From: DAOUMU01 sp034409055
Lineage (GTDB): Bacteria; Chloroflexota; Anaerolineae; 4572-78; J111
Direction of reading: 5' to 3'
Assembly: GCA_034409055.1 (NCBI GenBank)
Contig: DAOUMU010000264.1
Span: 1-26,006 of the forward strand
DNA: 26,006 bases
Shown: positions 23,888-26,006 of the stretch, piece after piece
Position numbering within the stretch: the first letter of the stretch is position 1
How the letters are laid out: each line of letters starts with the position of its first letter
The notes under the pieces: generated by a model
What the model was told of the DNA's origin: nothing
Database searches by the model: none
Seen by the model: only the letters and a program-made list of their open reading frames with translations
Translations under genes and position numbers: made by a program

Positions 23888-24913
23888 ATGACTATCAATT
23901 GGGAGAGAAATTGGGAAAAAATAGTTGCCTTTACCTTTGTCCTGCCTTCACTGGTAGCTATTGCTATTTTCGTTTATGGTTTTATCGGTTGGACCGGCTG
24001 GGTCTCTGTTTCAAATTGGAAACGGGGTGCAGCGCCTAATTATACCTTCTCCGGTGTTGAAAGCTACGCTCGCCTTTTTGGGGTGCCCGAGAAATACGCA
24101 GTGGGCATTGACGCCAGGCGTTTTGCGGCCAGTATGCGGAATGTCATTGGTTTTACTGCTCTTTTTATAGCCGGCTGTATTGTGGTTGGTTTTACCCTGG
24201 CTAACCTTTTAGATCGCCACGTTGTGGGGGAAGGGTTTTTCCGAAGCATCTTTTTATTTCCGATGGCTCTGTCTTTCATTGTCACCGGTCTGACCTGGCG
24301 TTGGATATTTACCCCAGGCGATCCTCTCATCGGCAGTACGGGCCTTAATCTTCTTTTGGAGAATCTTGGCTTAGGTTTCTTTAAGCCCAATTGGGCCAGT
24401 GACGTGGTTTACCATATCCCTGCTGCGTCGGGTTTGGGCCAATTCCTGGCTTATATTGGCTTGGAGTGGCTGGCCTCTCCCAGAATTGGCGTGTCCCTGG
24501 GAGTAATTACCCTGGTCATTGCCGCCGGCTGGCAACTTTCGGGCTACACCATGGCCCTCTACCTGGCCGGTTTGCGGGGTATCTCTGAGGACTTACGGGA
24601 AGCAGCCCGGGTAGATGGGGCCAACGAGTGGCAGATTAATCGCCACATTATCATTCCTTTGTTGAGACCGATCACCTTGAGTGTGGTTATTGTCCTGGCC
24701 CACATTTCCCTCAAAATCTACGACTTGGTGGTGGCTATGGGCGGTGAAGGTCAAGGTTTTATCAAAGATGTGCTGGCCCTCGATATGTGGGATACGACCT
24801 TTGGCCAGGCTCGCTTTGCCCAGGGGGCAGCCATCGGCACGGTGCTCCTGATTCTGATTGCGTTACTCATCGTGCCCTATTTGGTCATTAGCCTACGGCA
24901 GCAGGAGGAGTAA
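23888..24913 (+). CDS. ABC sugar transporter permease, MalF-like (CUT1)
   Basis: The 341-residue membrane protein has about six to seven hydrophobic segments (about 12-33, 85-107, 118-140, 182-196, 202-228, 263-283, 315-335). The cytoplasmic EAA loop that contacts the ATPase is 'EDLREAARVDGANEWQINRH' at about 234-253. GGGAGA precedes the ATG. It pairs with the next permease to form the channel for the substrate delivered by the LysM-fused binding protein. The stretch about 45-80 between the first two segments is an extracellular loop. The stop is 2 bp before the next start, and the ribosome binding site of that gene (AGGAGGAG) lies inside this one, so the two are translationally coupled. No ATPase gene is visible in the window. 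Confidence 0.94.
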   Translation: MTINWERNWEKIVAFTFVLPSLVAIAIFVYGFIGWTGWVSVSNWKRGAAPNYTFSGVESYARLFGVPEKYAVGIDARRFAASMRNVIGFTALFIAGCIVVGFTLANLLDRHVVGEGFFRSIFLFPMALSFIVTGLTWRWIFTPGDPLIGSTGLNLLLENLGLGFFKPNWASDVVYHIPAASGLGQFLAYIGLEWLASPRIGVSLGVITLVIAAGWQLSGYTMALYLAGLRGISEDLREAARVDGANEWQINRHIIIPLLRPITLSVVIVLAHISLKIYDLVVAMGGEGQGFIKDVLALDMWDTTFGQARFAQGAAIGTVLLILIALLIVPYLVISLRQQEE

Positions 24914-24915
24914 TA

Positions 24916-25821
24916 ATGACAACACGACCCATCACTGCTACCAAACCCCGCTTTCGTTTTAGGTTGACCCGACTGATTATCTACGCTATTCTCATTTCGT
25001 TTTCTGTTTTTTATATTCTACCCGTTTATCTGATTCTCATTACCAGCTTCAAACAATATGTTGATATTGACATCTACCACATGTGGGATTTGCCCCCTTT
25101 TTTGACCCTCGATAACTGCACTAACTCCTTCATCTTTTGTTTTGATAGCTTTTACGAAGCTTGGTTTGGCAGCGAGGCGGTAATTGGCATGGGGCAGGCC
25201 TTTACCAATAGCGTCATCATGACCGTGCCGGCGACGATTATCTCCACGATGCTTGGCTCGCTGAATGGCTATGTTTTGTCGAAGTGGAAGTTTAAATATG
25301 CCGACGTTATCTTTCCGTTCGTGCTGTTTGGCATGTTTATTCCTTATCAAGCTATCTTGATCCCTCTGACTATTACTTTGAGGACGATAGGGCTTTATGC
25401 CAGCTTAGGGGGTCTGATTTTTGTCCACGTGGTTTATGGAATTCCCATTACGGCGCTTATCTTCCGCAACTACTACGCCACCATCCCCAATGAGGTCATC
25501 GAAGCGACACGGATTGATGGGGGCAATATCTTTAGCATCTATCGCTACATTATTCTGCCACTCTCTCCCCCAGCTTTTGTAGTCGTGATGATCTGGCAGT
25601 TTACCAACATCTGGAATGATTTTATTTTTGCCGTCACCATTGTGCAGAATGAATACCAGCCTATGACGGTGGCCCTCAATAACGTCGCCGGCAGTTTCAC
25701 GGTCGAATGGAACGTCCAGATGGCCGCGGCTTTCCTGACTGCCTTACCCACGTTACTTGTTTATATTGTGCTGGGACGTTACTTCTTGCGTGGTCTACTG
25801 GCGGGTTCATTGAAGGGGTAG
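24916..25821 (+). CDS. ABC sugar transporter permease, MalG-like (CUT1)
   Basis: The 301-residue protein has six likely membrane segments (about 19-43, 95-115, 130-152, 160-182, 215-235, 268-292) and the EAA loop 'NEVIEATRIDGGNIFSIYRY' at about 192-211. AGGAGGAG ends about 6 nt before ATG 24916. The C-terminal 'YFLRGLLAGSLKG' is a family hallmark of MalG-type CUT1 permeases. The loop between segments one and two contains an unusual 'DNCTNSFIFCFDSFY' with two Cys (about 66-80), possibly a lineage-specific insertion. It forms the heteromeric channel with the preceding permease. It is the last gene of the locus and is followed by strong hairpins. Confidence 0.94.
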   Translation: MTTRPITATKPRFRFRLTRLIIYAILISFSVFYILPVYLILITSFKQYVDIDIYHMWDLPPFLTLDNCTNSFIFCFDSFYEAWFGSEAVIGMGQAFTNSVIMTVPATIISTMLGSLNGYVLSKWKFKYADVIFPFVLFGMFIPYQAILIPLTITLRTIGLYASLGGLIFVHVVYGIPITALIFRNYYATIPNEVIEATRIDGGNIFSIYRYIILPLSPPAFVVVMIWQFTNIWNDFIFAVTIVQNEYQPMTVALNNVAGSFTVEWNVQMAAAFLTALPTLLVYIVLGRYFLRGLLAGSLKG

Positions 25822-25883
25822 GTATACGTTCCTCTGTCACTACCGCATTCAATACTCGTAACTACCTACCCTTTAGGTGACAG
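25816..25883 (+). repeat. Inverted repeats overlapping the end of the last permease gene
   Basis: GGGTAGGT (25816-25823, spanning the stop codon) pairs with ACCTACCC (25864-25871), and CTGTCAC (25834-25840) pairs with GTGACAG (25877-25883). The two stems interleave, so they are mutually exclusive or could form a pseudoknot-like fold. Confidence 0.5.
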
Positions 25884-25897
25884 GCACTTAATGATAC

Positions 25898-25942
25898 CTT
25901 CGCCCGTCAATCAGGTTCGCGGCTGGAACCGTCCGGGCGAAG
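25898..25942 (+). terminator. Nested hairpin, probable terminator of the locus
   Basis: CTTCGCCCG (25898-25906) pairs perfectly with CGGGCGAAG (25934-25942). Inside, GGTTC (25914-25918) pairs with GAACC (25926-25930). TTTC follows, only a short T run. It lies about 77 bp after the last stop, and the remaining 64 bp of the window show no gene. Confidence 0.55.
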
Positions 25943-26006
25943 TTTCAATTCAAAAGAGACTATCCGCAAGTAGCCCCCTCACAATGCTTCCTACGATAAG
26001 CCATTG

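Noticed and set aside
25914..25930. tRNA T-arm-like GGTTC...GAACC
   Set aside because: No acceptor stem, anticodon arm or CCA context is present; it is the inner stem of a longer hairpin.

Overview
The window looks like a piece of a Chloroflexota genome, probably Anaerolineae-like. This is inferred from style, not from a marker gene: secreted proteins with Pro/Thr-rich linkers, a 'VYLPII'-type segment in one of them, a solute-binding protein without a lipobox, and many long hairpin repeats between genes. No rRNA, tRNA, CRISPR array, transposase or phage gene was seen.

Layout. (1) 1-5259, minus strand, cell-surface block. From right to left it holds a secreted M6-type metalloprotease fused to a CAP domain, a hairpin terminator, a lipoprotein with a Pro/Thr-rich stalk, and a large exported protein that runs off the left edge and ends in near-identical 150-residue Ig-like repeats. 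(2) 5260-6077, AT-rich non-coding DNA. (3) 6078-8390, plus strand: a composite protein with a clan GH-A-like barrel, an Ig-like domain, an Amidase_2/PGRP domain that has lost two zinc ligands, and a CWB2-like tail. It has no signal peptide. (4) 8391-8700: REP-like hairpins, then a strong sigma-70-type promoter (TTGACA-17-TACAAT) with a dyad at the expected start site. (5) 8701-25821, plus strand: one long catabolic locus of fourteen genes. (6) 25822-26006: nested hairpins that probably end the locus.

The catabolic locus is the centre of interest. Its order is SorC-type regulator, zinc alcohol dehydrogenase, RPE-like TIM barrel with an altered metal site, Gfo/Idh/MocA oxidoreductase, RmlD-like SDR, ROK kinase, glycyl radical enzyme 1 (GRE1), Dabb-domain protein, GRE activase, GRE2, second ROK protein, LysM-fused ABC sugar-binding protein and two CUT1-type permeases. 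Many genes overlap by 1-8 bp, and most others are a few to about 60 bp apart. Larger gaps (about 117, 157, 181 and 166 bp) lie after ADH, GRE2, ROK2 and the binding protein, and all four contain hairpins. Neither GRE is a pyruvate formate-lyase, because both have a single active-site Cys in a GC-x-E motif as in the radical eliminases.

GRE2 carries a 'PGKWGYR-TGM' segment that I associate with E. coli YbiW/PflD, reported to open 1,5-anhydrohexitol 6-phosphates. A working hypothesis is that an ABC-imported anhydro-sugar or polyol is reduced or oxidised (Gfo/Idh), phosphorylated (ROK), opened by GRE2 and cleaved, and that a C3 product is reduced (ADH) and dehydrated by GRE1. The gene content is seen directly; the substrate and order of steps are inference.
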